Shown: piece after piece, positions 15,172 to 24,701 of the stretch
Layout of the letters: each line of letters opens with the position of its first letter
How positions within the stretch are numbered: position 1 is the first letter of the stretch
NCBI RefSeq assembly: GCF_011193355.1
Contig: NZ_CP049780.1
Span: 2,140,230-2,204,229 of the forward strand
DNA: 64,000 nucleotides
DNA from: Streptomyces sp. JB150
Lineage (GTDB): Bacteria > Actinomycetota > Actinomycetes > Streptomycetales > Streptomycetaceae
Direction of reading: 5' to 3'
Notes under the pieces: generated by a model
Seen by the model: only the letters and a program-made list of their open reading frames with translations
What the model was told of the DNA's origin: nothing
The model's database searches: none
Made by a program: the position numbers and the translations under genes

Positions 15172-15985
15172 AAAGGGTCGCGGTCCGGGTCGCTCTCAGG
15201 AGTTCTCGCAGGATGCGCTCGCCCGCCAGTACCCCCCGTTCCGGCAGGGCCGTGACCGTGGGGGCCGTCCAGTCGGTGTCCGCCAGTTCGCCGTGGCCCG
15301 GGCGCCAGGCGCGGTCCGCGGCGAGGAGCAGGTCGGCGTCGAGCAGCGAGTCGCCCGCGGCCAGCGTCAGCTCGGCGCCGGTGCGGCGGGCGACCTCGTG
15401 CAACGCCGCGCTCTTGGTGAGCGGCTTCGGCACGGCGTAGATCTTGCGGCCCTGCAGGGAGACCGTCCAGCCGCGGTTCTCCGCCCAGACGGCCAGCTCC
15501 TTCACCCACTCCTCGGGCAGCAGCTCCCGTTCGACGACGAGGTAGGCGAACAGGTCCTCGGCGACCCGGTGCTTGCGCACCCACGCCGGGTCGGCCGTGG
15601 CCAGCAGATGGGCCCGCACCTCGTCCAGCGAGGCGCACTCGTCGGCGAGCCGCGCCCTCACCCGGGCGTGCCAGGCGGGGTCGGAGACACCGTCCACCAG
15701 CAGATGGCCGCCGTTGGCGCAGATGGCGTAGGCGGGCGGCGGGCCCGGCAGGCTGATGCGCTGGTACTGCTTGCGGGTCCGGGTCGTGGCCGGGACGAAC
15801 ACCGCCGCGTCCCCGAGGTCGCCGAGCAGCCCCGCCGCGGTCTCGGTCAGGTACGACAGCGGTTTGCTCTCGTGCACCTCGACGCACAGCAGCCGGGGGG
15901 CCCGCGCGTCCGGCATGGTCAGCGACAGGGCCGCCGCCGAGTAGATCAACGTGCGGTCCAGGTCGCTCGCCACGAGCACCGGCAT
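15170..15985 (-). CDS. HAD-superfamily phosphatase of the Ter gene cluster
   Basis: 271 residues. Motif I is VLVASDLDRTLIYS (Asp8, Asp10, Thr12); the TTRTRKQYQRI stretch follows; ICANGGHLLVDG and the late GDSLLDADLLLAADRAW (motif IV) fit the Cof/sucrose-phosphatase branch of HAD enzymes. In the proposed Ter-associated biosynthetic set, a HAD phosphatase removes phosphate from a nucleoside-like product. The ATG overlaps the stop of the upstream gene in TGATG, so translation is coupled. Substrate is unknown. Confidence 0.82.
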   Translation of the reverse strand: MPVLVASDLDRTLIYSAAALSLTMPDARAPRLLCVEVHESKPLSYLTETAAGLLGDLGDAAVFVPATTRTRKQYQRISLPGPPPAYAICANGGHLLVDGVSDPAWHARVRARLADECASLDEVRAHLLATADPAWVRKHRVAEDLFAYLVVERELLPEEWVKELAVWAENRGWTVSLQGRKIYAVPKPLTKSAALHEVARRTGAELTLAAGDSLLDADLLLAADRAWRPGHGELADTDWTAPTVTALPERGVLAGERILRELLRATRTATL

Positions 15986-18453
15986 CAGACGGCCACCGCC
16001 TTTCCGTCGGCGCCCGTCGCGCCGCGTGTGAACCGGGGATGGATCAGCCCCACGCAGGTGTAGAACAGCTCGGCGACCTCCTCGACCGGCACCCCGCGCT
16101 GCTCGGCCAGCAGCCGCACGTGGTCCAGGTCCGCGCCGGCCCCCGCCCGCGCGAGGATCTTCCACGGTACGCGGCGCAGCAGCACGCGCGTGGTCTCGCC
16201 GACGCCCGGCTTGACCAGGTTGACGTCGTGGATGCCGTACTCCTCGCTGATCCGCTCCACCGCGGCCCAGCCCTCCCAGGTGGGGGTGCGGTCGGCGGCG
16301 AGCAACTCCTTGACCTGCGCGTCCACCGTGTCGCCGGCCTCGGCGAAGCGGGCGGAGACCGCGTCGAGGAAGGCGGCGGAGACGTCCGCGCCGGCGAGTT
16401 CGCGGTAGAACTTGGCGCCGTGGTAGTCGTGCGGGCCGACCAGGTCGGCGCGCAGCACGGTGCGGGAGATCAGCCCGGAGACCGTGGAGTTGAGGCAGGC
16501 GGAGGGGATCAGGAAGTCCTCGCGGGTGCCGTAGGTGCGCACGCACGAGCCCGGGTCGGCGAGCACCGCGATCTCCGGGTCGAAGCCGGTGACGCCCTCC
16601 GCCTTCTCGAATTCCTGGAGGGCCGCCGCGAGTTCCCGGGTGATCGCGCCCTTGCCGGTCCAGCCGTCGACGAACACGACGTCGGACGGGTCGTGGTGGG
16701 CGGCCAGCCAGCGCAGCGCGTTGGCGTCGATGCCGCGGCCGCGCACGATGGAGACCGCGTAGTGCGGCAGGTCGAGGCCGTGGCGGTGCTGCGCCCAGCG
16801 GCGCATCAGGATGCCGACGGGGGTGCCGGCGCGGGCCAGCGAGACGAGGACCGGGCGCGGGGACCGCTCGGCGAGCACGGTCTCGGTGACCACGCCGACG
16901 GCCGTGGCGATCCGGGCGGCCGAGTCGTCCAGCGCGGAGTGGAACAACCGCTGGTAGTCCTCGCTGGGCTGGTACTCCACCGGCAGCGACTCGGCGTAGT
17001 GGGCGCCGCCGCGCTGGATGGCCTCCTCCCGCTCCTCGGTCGGCGCCTCCAGCGTGACGTCCGACAGGTCCTGGAGCAGCCAGCCGACCTCGTCGGGCGG
17101 GTACGAGGAGAAGGCGGGGCCGCGGAGGGGCTCGGGCAGCATGGCGGGCCTTTCGGGGGCCGTCGCGGCCCCGGGGACGTACGACGGGAGGACCGTCAGC
17201 AGGACGTGCGGGATGTGCTCGGCGAGCCGGGCGAGCAGGCCGTCGGGGGCGTGCAGCGCGGGGGTGTCGGCGGCCGAGTCGACGACGGCGACGACGGCGT
17301 CGAAGCCGGCGCCCGCGACGTTGTAGGCGTAGCGGTCGCCGGGGCCGTCGGCCGGGTCGTCGTGGGCGGGGAAGACCAGGCGGGTGCGGATCGCGTACCC
17401 CGGATCGTCGACGGCGAGGACGGGCGAGCGGGTGGTGGTGGAGAAGCGTATCCCCACCCCCGGCAGGAGTCGTTCCAGCTCGTGGGCGAGCCGGAGCGGC
17501 GCGTACATCAGCTCTTCGGAGCCGAGCACCAGCACCCGGCGGGCACCGGCGGGCAGGGCGTCGGCGAGTCGGGCCGCCATCGCGGGGAGGGCGGCCTCCA
17601 GGCGGGTGCGGTGTTCGGGGGTGAAGCCGTGGCGGCCGCCGTCGGGAAGGCCGGTGGGCCATCGCAGATCGACTCGGGTGACACGGCCGTCGGGTGTCCG
17701 CGGGCCGGCGGGGGCCGGTCGCGCCCCTGGCTCGGGGTCGTACTCGGCGACCAGGGCCTGCCCCTTCTCCAGCACCCCCTCGGGCAGCTGCACGGTGCCC
17801 GAGGCCGTCGTCACCAGGTCTATCCGGGCACCGATCTCCCCGGCGAACGCCTCCAGGCGCCCGGCGTCGGCCGCCGAGCGCATGTCGACGAGGGCGACCA
17901 CGACGTAGTGCTCGCGCGGGTGGCGGGCGTGCAGGTCGCGGATGGTGTTGAGGACCGTGTTGCCGGTGGAGAACTCGTCGTCGACGAGGACGAGGGGGCC
18001 GGAGCCCGCGAGCAGGGCCGGGTCCTCGGGGAGCAGGAGGTGGCTGGTGGCGTGGGAGTGGGACTCCTCGAAGCCGCCCGCCGGGGTGAGGCCGGCCACG
18101 GGGCGGCGGGTGGAGTGCAGGCAGGGGGCGAGGGCCAGGCCGTCGGCGACGGAGTGGCCGAGGCCGGTCGCGGTCTCCGCGTAGCCGAGGACGACCGCCC
18201 GGTGGGCCGCGTCGTCGCCCAGCAGGGCGCGGACCCGGCGGCCGAGGGCGAGACCGTGGCCGTAGACCACGGACGGTGACTGGGGCACGTGCTTGCCGAG
18301 CACGTTCGACACCAGCAGGTGCGCCCGCTTGGGGTTGCGGCGCAGCGCGAGTCCCAGCAGGTCGGTCAGCCGGTCGTCGCCCATGAGTTCGAGGCCCAGC
18401 CGCTGGGCGACCCAGCTGCCGGACCAGACCCCGTCGTTCACTGCCTTGTTCAT
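15985..18453 (-). CDS. Ter-cluster PRTase-TRSP protein fused to a StiP-type protein
   Basis: 822 residues in one uninterrupted frame. The first part has a phosphoribosyltransferase domain with PRPP loop VDDEFSTGNT (157-166) and a TRSP domain with its name-giving TTTRSP (341-344). Residues 438-822 match the StiP/PRTase_1 family, with FVDGWTGKGAI (594-604) as a second PRPP-type loop. In many genomes these are two proteins; here no stop separates them. Met438 (17142) is preceded by GAAAGG and could serve as an internal start. ATG 18453 is chosen for the AAGGGA before it. The domains belong to the predicted nucleoside-like metabolite pathway tied to TerD proteins. A sequencing error at the junction is the main alternative to a real fusion. 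Confidence 0.75.
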   Translation of the reverse strand: MNKAVNDGVWSGSWVAQRLGLELMGDDRLTDLLGLALRRNPKRAHLLVSNVLGKHVPQSPSVVYGHGLALGRRVRALLGDDAAHRAVVLGYAETATGLGHSVADGLALAPCLHSTRRPVAGLTPAGGFEESHSHATSHLLLPEDPALLAGSGPLVLVDDEFSTGNTVLNTIRDLHARHPREHYVVVALVDMRSAADAGRLEAFAGEIGARIDLVTTASGTVQLPEGVLEKGQALVAEYDPEPGARPAPAGPRTPDGRVTRVDLRWPTGLPDGGRHGFTPEHRTRLEAALPAMAARLADALPAGARRVLVLGSEELMYAPLRLAHELERLLPGVGIRFSTTTRSPVLAVDDPGYAIRTRLVFPAHDDPADGPGDRYAYNVAGAGFDAVVAVVDSAADTPALHAPDGLLARLAEHIPHVLLTVLPSYVPGAATAPERPAMLPEPLRGPAFSSYPPDEVGWLLQDLSDVTLEAPTEEREEAIQRGGAHYAESLPVEYQPSEDYQRLFHSALDDSAARIATAVGVVTETVLAERSPRPVLVSLARAGTPVGILMRRWAQHRHGLDLPHYAVSIVRGRGIDANALRWLAAHHDPSDVVFVDGWTGKGAITRELAAALQEFEKAEGVTGFDPEIAVLADPGSCVRTYGTREDFLIPSACLNSTVSGLISRTVLRADLVGPHDYHGAKFYRELAGADVSAAFLDAVSARFAEAGDTVDAQVKELLAADRTPTWEGWAAVERISEEYGIHDVNLVKPGVGETTRVLLRRVPWKILARAGAGADLDHVRLLAEQRGVPVEEVAELFYTCVGLIHPRFTRGATGADGKAVAV

Positions 18454-18497
18454 GCGTCCCTTGAATAGAGGCTTGAGGAGGCCAAATGGTGGCCGGT

Positions 18498-19667
18498 TCA
18501 GGTCGGTATGCCCGCGGCCAGCAGTTCCACGAAGCCGACGTCCTCGTGCGCCACGCCGAAGACCTCGGCGCGCAGCAGGGTCCGCTCGGCCCACGCGCGG
18601 TGCGGCTTCACCTCGTTCATCTTGTTCGTGTACGCCGACCTGAGGACACCCCCGCCGCCGCGTTCCGGCCGCAGGATGTCCTGGGCGTCGCTGAACTCCT
18701 CGTGACTGACCACGGACAGCGCGTGCACGGGCAGCACGTGGGAGGGGTGGATGCAGGTCTTGCCGAGCAGGCCGTTGGCCTGGTCGAGCGAGATCTCCCG
18801 CAGCAGCCCGTCCATGGCGTGCTCGATCAGTCTCTCGCGCAGTTCCTCCGCCTGCCCCTCCAGGAAGGGGCTGCGGCGCAACTGTGGCTTGAACATGCGC
18901 TCCTGGACCCGGAAGTACTCCCACACGGGCCCGGTCACGGTGAACCCGGTGCCGTCGGCGCGGGCGAGCATGTTCACCACGTCGGCGATCACCGAGGCGA
19001 CGATCTGCACGTCGTACGCCGTCATGTCGGGGGCCCGGCGCAGGCCGTACGACGAGCAGAAGTCGGTGACGCCGAGGCGCAGCGCCAGGACGCGCTCGCG
19101 GTACTTGTCGACGGCCCGGGAGATGCCCTCCAGGGTTTCCACGCGCGACTCGCGGTACAGCAGCTCCGGCGACTCCAGCACGGGCATGGCGAACAGCCGC
19201 CGCCCGCTCGCCGCCTCGGCGGTGGCCAGGGCCTCCAGGAACGGGATGCCGCGTTCCTCGGTGAACTTGGGCAGCACGAAACCGGACAGCAGCCGCACGG
19301 CCGGGCCGAGCCGGCGCACCAGGTCGGGTATCTGCTCGGGGGTGCGGACGCGGATGAACAGCAGCGGCGGCTCGGCGGCGCCGGAGCGGCCGGCGAGGTC
19401 GGCGAACTGGCGGACCAGGTTCTCCTCGCCCGCGCCGACGTCCGCGTCGTCGATCGAGTCCTCCAGGCACAGCACCATCGACACCACGCCCCGTCCGGCC
19501 TGTTTGAGGATGTCGTCGGCGAGCCGGGGCCGGGTGGCCGGGCTGTACAGCGTGGCGCCGAGGGCGGCGGCGAGCAGCCGGGCCGGGGAGTCGGCGGTGA
19601 ACTCGCAGGGCTCCCGGTGGAAGAGGCGCTGCCGCACCTCAGGGGCGAGGTGCCCGAAATGACGCAT
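18498..19667 (-). CDS. HpcH/HpaI aldolase/citrate lyase-like protein of the Ter cluster
   Basis: 389 residues, ATG preceded by GGGGGAG. The barrel has MVLCLEDSIDDADV, LLFIRVRTPEQ (Arg for the carboxylate), GFVLPKF, AMPVLESPELL (metal Glu) and LRLGVTDFCSSYGLRR (metal Asp), then CIHPSHVLPVHALSV, as in CitE-like lyases. It should make or break a C-C bond next to a carboxylate using Mg2+. First gene of an operon running aldolase, PRTase-StiP, HAD with a 44-base gap and then an overlap. It is divergent from terD; a TACTAT box at 19734-19739 (minus strand) may be its -10. Confidence 0.82.
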   Translation of the reverse strand: MRHFGHLAPEVRQRLFHREPCEFTADSPARLLAAALGATLYSPATRPRLADDILKQAGRGVVSMVLCLEDSIDDADVGAGEENLVRQFADLAGRSGAAEPPLLFIRVRTPEQIPDLVRRLGPAVRLLSGFVLPKFTEERGIPFLEALATAEAASGRRLFAMPVLESPELLYRESRVETLEGISRAVDKYRERVLALRLGVTDFCSSYGLRRAPDMTAYDVQIVASVIADVVNMLARADGTGFTVTGPVWEYFRVQERMFKPQLRRSPFLEGQAEELRERLIEHAMDGLLREISLDQANGLLGKTCIHPSHVLPVHALSVVSHEEFSDAQDILRPERGGGGVLRSAYTNKMNEVKPHRAWAERTLLRAEVFGVAHEDVGFVELLAAGIPT

Positions 19668-19865
19668 AAAGCTCCCCCGTGGCGACGGATCGGCCGGTGG
19701 TGTGTCGAGAAAAGTGCCGTTAGGTGGCCGGTAATAGTACGTAGATCTCCATGTCCCGGGTTCCCACCAGGCATGAATTTCACGTAACCAGGTCTCCACA
19801 TCGCGGGCTCGGCGCCACCCGACCCCGCGTTGTCGTGACCAGGACGGAGAAGGCAGGATGACCGC
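19668..19865. promoter_or_regulatory. Divergent control region between the aldolase and terD genes
   Basis: 198 bases with no gene. On the minus strand TACTAT (19739-19734) is a good -10 candidate for the aldolase operon. A GGAGAAGG sequence near 19846 lies before the terD start. A short ATG-ACC-GCA-TGA at 19858 is too short to count as a gene. Confidence 0.4.
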
Positions 19866-20663
19866 ATGACGCACGCCATGCTGAAGGGGTCGAACGTCCC
19901 GCTCGAAGCCACGACGGTGCGCGCCGTGCTGCGCTGGACGCCCGGGCAGGGGGTCCCGGATGTCGACGCCTCGGCGCTGCTCCTCGGCCCCGACGGCCGG
20001 GTGCGCTCCGACGAGGACTTCGTCTTCTACAACCAGCCCCGGCACCCCTCCGGCACGGTCTGGCGGCTCGGCAAGAAGCGGACCGCCGAGGGCCTGACCG
20101 ATACGATCCAGACGGATCTGGCCGGTGTCGAGCCCGCCGTCGGACAGATTCTCCTCGTCGCTTCGGCGGACGGCGTCGCCTTCGACCGCGTACGGGATCT
20201 GCGCATCCTGCTGTACGACGCCGCCGCGCCGGACGGGGAGCCGCTGGCGTACTTCGACGTGAAGCCGGAGACGGGCGAGGAGACCGCGCTGATCTGCGGC
20301 GAGCTGTACCGGCGCGGCGACACCTGGAAGTTCCGCGCGCTCGGCGAGGGCTATTCGAACGGCCTGAAGGGCCTGGCCACGGACTTCGGCATCTCGGTGG
20401 ACGAGTCGGAGGCCGCGGAGGAGCCGGCCCCGGCGCCGCCGTCCGCGGAGGTCTCCCAGCCCCTCCCGCCGGAACAGCCCACCCAGGCGATCCCCCCGCA
20501 GCCCGGCTACGGCTACCCGCAGCCCCCGGTCACCCAGCAGCCGCCCGCCGCGCCGCCGGCCTACGGCTACCCGCAGCCGACGAGCCCGCCGTCCTACGGC
20601 ACTCCCCAGCCCACGTCCGAGTTCCGGATGCCGCCGCAGGGCCCGCAGTTCATCGGACGGTGA
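19866..20663 (+). CDS. TerD family protein with Pro/Tyr-rich tail
   Basis: 265 residues. A TerD domain covers about 1-175: [63 protein letters not shown]. Acidic residues in these motifs bind Ca2+ in characterised TerD proteins. The last 85 residues are Pro-rich with GYGYPQP repeats (three times), likely an interaction tail or substrate for SH3/WW-like partners. TerD proteins take part in tellurite resistance, stress response and, in Streptomyces, differentiation. A later start at Met5 (MLKGSNV) would be closer to the usual TerD N-terminus. Confidence 0.88.
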   Translation: MTHAMLKGSNVPLEATTVRAVLRWTPGQGVPDVDASALLLGPDGRVRSDEDFVFYNQPRHPSGTVWRLGKKRTAEGLTDTIQTDLAGVEPAVGQILLVASADGVAFDRVRDLRILLYDAAAPDGEPLAYFDVKPETGEETALICGELYRRGDTWKFRALGEGYSNGLKGLATDFGISVDESEAAEEPAPAPPSAEVSQPLPPEQPTQAIPPQPGYGYPQPPVTQQPPAAPPAYGYPQPTSPPSYGTPQPTSEFRMPPQGPQFIGR

Positions 20664-20679
20664 GGGCGCCGCCGGACGC

Positions 20680-21417
20680 TCACCGCTCGGCCTTGGTCTT
20701 GTGCCCCCGCCCCCACTGCAGCCCCCACCCGTAGAGCCGGTCCAGCTCGGCCTGGAACCCGTACACGAACTTCACTTCCCGCCGGACGATCATCTCGCCC
20801 TTCACGTTCTCGATCGTCACCACCGCGCAGGACCGGGCCTGCGGCTGCCTTTCGTCCAGCTGGATCTCCACCCGCGGCCCGCTGGTCGGGTACAGCGTGA
20901 CCACCGCCTGCGTCCGGTCGAACGCGGGCGTCTGGTCGTAGATGTAGACGAACACCAGCAGCCGCTTGATCGCCTCGCGGTGGTCGAGGTTGACGTACAG
21001 CGTCTCCCCGGACCCGGACCCGAACCGGTCGTCGCCGGTGAGCTTCACGTACGGCGGCGCGTTGACGTCCCCGAAGTAGCCGCCGAGCGGCTGCACCACG
21101 CCCTTGGTCCCGTCCTGCAGCTCGTACAGGCACCCCAGGTCCAGGTCGACGTTGACCATGCTCTGGGTGTGCCCCATCACCTCCGGCGGCCGCAGCGCCT
21201 TGAGGGGATGGCGCAGCAGGCTCTCCCGCTGCGGTCCCCCGATGTCCGAGCTGCGCATCCGCCAGGCCAGGTTGATCCGCAGGTGCCCGGTGGCCGCGCC
21301 CTGCTTGGTCAGCGACACCTGGCCGTGCCGCTTGGTCAGCTCGATCGCGTTCGTGGCCGCGTTGCCCGAGTCGAACTCGACCGTCCGCCCACGCCGGAAC
21401 CCGTCCAGCAAGCCCAT
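20680..21417 (-). CDS. TerA-like tellurium resistance/stress protein
   Basis: 245 residues. The opening MGLLDGFRRGRTVEFDSGNAATNAIEL is followed by ISL-type beta-rich TerD-superfamily sequence (VSLTKQGAATGHLRINLAWRMRS, VNVDLDLGCLYELQDGTKGVVQPLGG, GETLYVNL, LLVFVYIYDQTPAF). This length and pattern match the TerA-like proteins that accompany TerD. The shared sandwich fold suggests Ca2+ binding at the membrane surface. It converges with the terD gene 16 bases away. ATG start with a GGGGGCGGG stretch just upstream; ribosome site weak. Confidence 0.78.
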   Translation of the reverse strand: MGLLDGFRRGRTVEFDSGNAATNAIELTKRHGQVSLTKQGAATGHLRINLAWRMRSSDIGGPQRESLLRHPLKALRPPEVMGHTQSMVNVDLDLGCLYELQDGTKGVVQPLGGYFGDVNAPPYVKLTGDDRFGSGSGETLYVNLDHREAIKRLLVFVYIYDQTPAFDRTQAVVTLYPTSGPRVEIQLDERQPQARSCAVVTIENVKGEMIVRREVKFVYGFQAELDRLYGWGLQWGRGHKTKAER

Positions 21418-21462
21418 TCCCGCCCCCTGTAAACCCTGGATACCACCGGTCGCACACGACGA

Positions 21463-21506
21463 CGGGGCGGCCGCCCAGGACACGTACGTCCTCGACGACC
21501 GCCCCG
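21463..21506 (-). terminator. Possible terminator after the DUF475 gene
   Basis: CGGGGCGG (21463-21470) can pair with CCGCCCCG (21499-21506), with a further short stem inside. It follows the DUF475 stop on the minus strand. Confidence 0.4.
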
Positions 21507-21534
21507 CTCAGAGCGTTCCTCACCCGCGCGGGCG

Positions 21535-22677
21535 TCACACCCCGGACGACACCTCGGTCTTGCCCGAGGAGTCAGCTTTTCCCTCGGCCGCCGCGAGCGC
21601 CTTGTTGCGGCGGACGGAGGACCAGAAGGAGGCGGCGATCAGGACGACGCCGATGCCGCCGGTGATCAGCTCGGAGATCTCGTACTGGATGGTGACCAGC
21701 AGGATGATCGCGAGGGCGCCGATGGCGTAGTGGGCGCCGTGCTCCAGGTAGACGTAGTCGTCGAGGGTGCCCTGGCGGACCAGGTACACGGTCAGCGACC
21801 GGACGTACATGGCGCCGATGCCGAGGCCGAGGGCCATCATCACGATGTCGTTGGTGATGGCGAAGGCGCCGATGACACCGTCGAAGGAGAAGGAGGCGTC
21901 CAGGACCTCGAGGTAGAGGAACATGAAGAACGCGGCGCGGCCGACGAGGACGATCGCCGGGCGCTGCTTGCCGCTGCGCTCGGCCTCTTCCTCCATCTCG
22001 TGCTCGCGCTCCTCCTCTTCCTCCAGCTTGTCCTCGAAGTAGCCGGAGAGACCACCGACGATCATGTACGTGATCAGGCCGGCGACGCCGGAGAGCAGCA
22101 CCGTCTCCGCCTTGTCGGCGGGCCCGGCGTGCAGGTGGGCGTGGGTGGCGAAGGTCATCGACGTGATCAGCAGGACGATCAGCGCGACGCAGACCGACAG
22201 CATGTCGACCTTGCCGAGCTTGGCCAGCGGGCGCTCCAGCCAGCCGAGCCACTTGATGTCCCGGTCCTCGAAGATGAAGTCCAGGAAGATCATCAGCAGG
22301 AACATGCCGCCGAAGGCGGCGATCGCCGGGTGGGCGTCGGTGACCAGTTCCTGGTAGCGGTCCTTGTCGGTGAGCGCGAGGTCGACGGCCTCGATCGGCC
22401 CGAGCTGGGCGCTGATGGCGACGATGACGACGGGGAAGACCAGCCGCATGCCGAAGACGGCGATCAGGATGCCGATCGTCAGGAAGATCTTCTGCCAGAA
22501 CGGGCTCATCTTCTTGAGGATTCCGGCGTTGACCACCGCGTTGTCGAAGGACAGCGAGATCTCGAGGATGGAAAGGATCGCCACGACGCCGAAGGCGGTC
22601 CACCCCCCGTAGAAGACCGCTGCGACGAGGCCGAGCGCGGTGACCGCGAACGACCAGCCGAACGTTTTCAGAACCAC
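21535..22677 (-). CDS. DUF475 (TerC-like) integral membrane protein
   Basis: 380 residues, GTG start. About nine to ten membrane helices. The metal-binding-like motif EISLSFDNAVVNAGIL (about 39-54) and its second copy EVLDASFSFDGVIGAFAIT are diagnostic of the TerC/DUF475 group. A highly acidic cytoplasmic loop (EEEEEREHEMEEEAE near 217-232) may bind cations. TerC-like proteins are linked to Mn2+ or other metal export and to Ter complexes at the membrane. It lies in the same direction as the two terD genes upstream and likely forms a membrane complex with them. Confidence 0.88.
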   Translation of the reverse strand: MVLKTFGWSFAVTALGLVAAVFYGGWTAFGVVAILSILEISLSFDNAVVNAGILKKMSPFWQKIFLTIGILIAVFGMRLVFPVVIVAISAQLGPIEAVDLALTDKDRYQELVTDAHPAIAAFGGMFLLMIFLDFIFEDRDIKWLGWLERPLAKLGKVDMLSVCVALIVLLITSMTFATHAHLHAGPADKAETVLLSGVAGLITYMIVGGLSGYFEDKLEEEEEREHEMEEEAERSGKQRPAIVLVGRAAFFMFLYLEVLDASFSFDGVIGAFAITNDIVMMALGLGIGAMYVRSLTVYLVRQGTLDDYVYLEHGAHYAIGALAIILLVTIQYEISELITGGIGVVLIAASFWSSVRRNKALAAAEGKADSSGKTEVSSGV

Positions 22678-22735
22678 TGGCTACCCAATCCCTTGTGTAC
22701 GGGGTGTACGGGTCTCCCCCGCGCCGCACCCGGCT

Positions 22736-23311
22736 TTACGAAACGTTGACTCCGAAGTCTAGGGCGATGCCCCGCAAGCCCGACGCGTACCCCTGACCTA
22801 CGGCCCGGAACTTCCATTCTCCCCGGTGGCGGTAGACCTCGCCAAAGATCATGGCGGTCTCGGTGGAGGCGTCCTCACTGAGGTCGTACCGGGCCAGCTC
22901 GACGCCGTCGGCCTGGTTGACGACGCGGATGAAGGCGTTGCTGACCTGGCCGAAGGTCTGGCCGCGCTCGTCGGCCAGATGGATCGAGACGGGGAAGACG
23001 ATCTTGTCGCACTGCGGGGGCACCTTGGACAGGTCGACCAGGATCGACTCGTCGTCGCCGTCGCCCTCGCCGGTGAGGTTGTCGCCGGTGTGCTCCACCG
23101 AGCCGTCGGGGCTCTTGAGCTGGTTGTAGAAGACGAACCACTCGTCGCCCATGACGCGGCCGCCGCTGCACACCAGGGCGCTGGCGTCGAGGTCGAAGGG
23201 CGCTCCGGTGGTGGAGCGCGCGTCCCAGCCGAGTCCGATCATCACCTGCGTGAGGTTCGGCGCGGCTTTGGACAGGGAGACGTTGCCCCCCTTGGCGAGC
23301 GTGACGCCCAT
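22736..23311 (-). CDS. terD: TerD family protein (paralogue 1)
   Basis: 191 residues, the standard TerD length. [64 protein letters not shown] (Ca2+-binding acidic loop), [21 protein letters not shown] and [19 protein letters not shown] are all family hallmarks. A good ribosome site, GGGAGGGA, precedes the ATG. It shares most of its sequence with the next terD gene, pointing to tandem duplication. It differs by a Cys in the first loop (ALVCSGGR) and by PPQCDKIVF. Likely cytosolic calcium-binding stress protein. Confidence 0.93.
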   Translation of the reverse strand: MGVTLAKGGNVSLSKAAPNLTQVMIGLGWDARSTTGAPFDLDASALVCSGGRVMGDEWFVFYNQLKSPDGSVEHTGDNLTGEGDGDDESILVDLSKVPPQCDKIVFPVSIHLADERGQTFGQVSNAFIRVVNQADGVELARYDLSEDASTETAMIFGEVYRHRGEWKFRAVGQGYASGLRGIALDFGVNVS

Positions 23312-23356
23312 GATGCTGGTCCCTCCCCGAGGCGATGCTTCACTGGCTGTCCTGCG

Positions 23357-23393
23357 CGTCCGGCGCCGCACGTAAACCGTGCGACGCCGGACG
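23357..23393 (-). terminator. Terminator between the two terD genes
   Basis: CGTCCGGCGCCGCACG (23357-23372) pairs with CGTGCGACGCCGGACG (23378-23393), one G-U pair, five-base loop TAAAC. It lies 30 bases after the stop of the upstream terD gene, so the two terD genes probably form separate transcripts or an attenuated one. Confidence 0.75.
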
Positions 23394-23422
23394 GTGACCT
23401 TCCAGACGGCTGGGCCGCTCGC

Positions 23423-23998
23423 TCAGACGTTCACGCCGAAGTCCTGCGCGATGCCGCGCAGACCCGAGGCGTAGCCCTGGCCGATGGCGCGGAACTTCCA
23501 CTCGGCGCCGTGCCGGTACAGCTCGCCGAAGACCATGGCGGTCTCGGTGGAGGCGTCCTCACTGAGGTCGTACCGGGCGATCTCGGCGCCGCCGGCCTGG
23601 TTCACCACGCGGATGAAGGCGTTGCGGACCTGGCCGAAGGACTGCTGGCGGTTCTCGGCGTCGTAGATCGACACCGGGAAAACGATCTTGTCGACCTCGG
23701 CCGGGACAGCGGCGAGGTTGACCTTGATCTGCTCGTCGTCGCCCTCGCCCTCACCGGTGAGGTTGTCACCGGTGTGCTCCACCGAGCCGTCGGGGCTCTT
23801 GAGGTTGTTGAAGAAGACGAAGTGCCCGTCGCTGATGACCTTGCCGGCGTTGTTCAGCAGCAGTGCGCTGGCGTCGAGGTCGAAGTCCGTGCCGGTCGTG
23901 GTGCGCACGTCCCACCCCAGACCGACGATGACCGCGGTCAGGCCCGGGGCCTCCTTGGTCAGCGATACGTTGCCGCCCTTGCTGAGGCTGACTCCCAC
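23423..23998 (-). CDS. terD: TerD family protein (paralogue 2)
   Basis: 191 residues with the GTG start at 23998, chosen because GGAGGGA lies six bases upstream and the product then begins [15 protein letters not shown] like its paralogue; an upstream in-frame ATG at 24010 would put the ribosome site inside the gene. Motifs: [90 protein letters not shown]. Ca2+-binding stress protein of the Ter system. Terminated by the hairpin before the second terD gene. Confidence 0.93.
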   Translation of the reverse strand: MGVSLSKGGNVSLTKEAPGLTAVIVGLGWDVRTTTGTDFDLDASALLLNNAGKVISDGHFVFFNNLKSPDGSVEHTGDNLTGEGEGDDEQIKVNLAAVPAEVDKIVFPVSIYDAENRQQSFGQVRNAFIRVVNQAGGAEIARYDLSEDASTETAMVFGELYRHGAEWKFRAIGQGYASGLRGIAQDFGVNV

Positions 23999-24112
23999 GA
24001 GTCCCTCCATTGGTGTCCTGGGGCGGGGAGCCCCGTCGTGCGTTGCTAACGGATCAAACGAGTCGATCCTAGTGACGGGTTCCCGTGCCCCGCAGGCCCT
24101 GTGGACGAAGAA

Positions 24113-24571
24113 TCAGAGGGTGTCGAGGGCCTTGACGTACTCGTTCAGGTCACGGGCGTCCGGCAGGCCGTTGACGACCGTCCAGCGGACCACGCCCTCC
24201 TTGTCGATGACGAAGGTGCCGCGCACCGCGCAGCCCTTGTCCTCGTCGAAGACGCCGTAGGCGCGGGAGACCTCGCCGTGCGGCCAGAAGTCGCTCAGCA
24301 GCGGGTACTCCAGGGACTCCTGCTCGGCGAAGACGCGCAGGGTGTGGATGGAGTCGTTGGAGACGGCGAGCACCTGGGTGTCGCGGTCGGCGAACCGCGG
24401 CAGGTTGTCGCGCACCTCGCACAGCTCGCCGGTGCACACGCCGGTGAAGGCGAACGGGTAGAAGAGCAGCACCACGTTCTTCTCGCCGCGGAAGTCCGAC
24501 AGCTTCACGGTCCGGCCGTGGTTGTCCTTCAGCTCGAAGTCGGGCGCCTTGTCGCCGACCTGGATCGCCAT
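24113..24571 (-). CDS. Peroxiredoxin (AhpC/TSA; AhpE/BCP type)
   Basis: 152 residues. [21 protein letters not shown] carries the peroxidatic Cys46 in the TxxC context and a second Cys51 five residues on, as in BCP/PrxQ enzymes; AhpE-like sequence follows ([50 protein letters not shown]). It reduces hydroperoxides using a thiol donor such as mycothiol/mycoredoxin or thioredoxin in the cytosol. ATG start with AAGGGAT a few bases upstream. It is followed by the terD gene 114 bases away and may be part of the same stress programme. Confidence 0.92.
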   Translation of the reverse strand: MAIQVGDKAPDFELKDNHGRTVKLSDFRGEKNVVLLFYPFAFTGVCTGELCEVRDNLPRFADRDTQVLAVSNDSIHTLRVFAEQESLEYPLLSDFWPHGEVSRAYGVFDEDKGCAVRGTFVIDKEGVVRWTVVNGLPDARDLNEYVKALDTL

Positions 24572-24637
24572 CGTCGTGTCATCCCTTCGGTGGGCCGTTC
24601 GGACGATGACACCTTACGCAGCGGCCCGCACAAGACG

Positions 24638-24669
24638 ACGGACGGGCTGAGCGAACTCAGCCCGTCCGT
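24638..24669 (-). terminator. Terminator after the DUF3052 gene
   Basis: ACGGACGGGCTGAG (24638-24651) and CTCAGCCCGTCCGT (24656-24669) are perfect arms with a four-base CGAA loop. Confidence 0.85.
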
Positions 24670-24701
24670 GCTCGGCTGTTCTCAGCGGACGACCGGAACG
24701 G

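Noticed and set aside
19858..19869. ATG-ACC-GCA-TGA mini-ORF before terD
   Set aside because: Only three codons; probably chance overlap with the terD start region.
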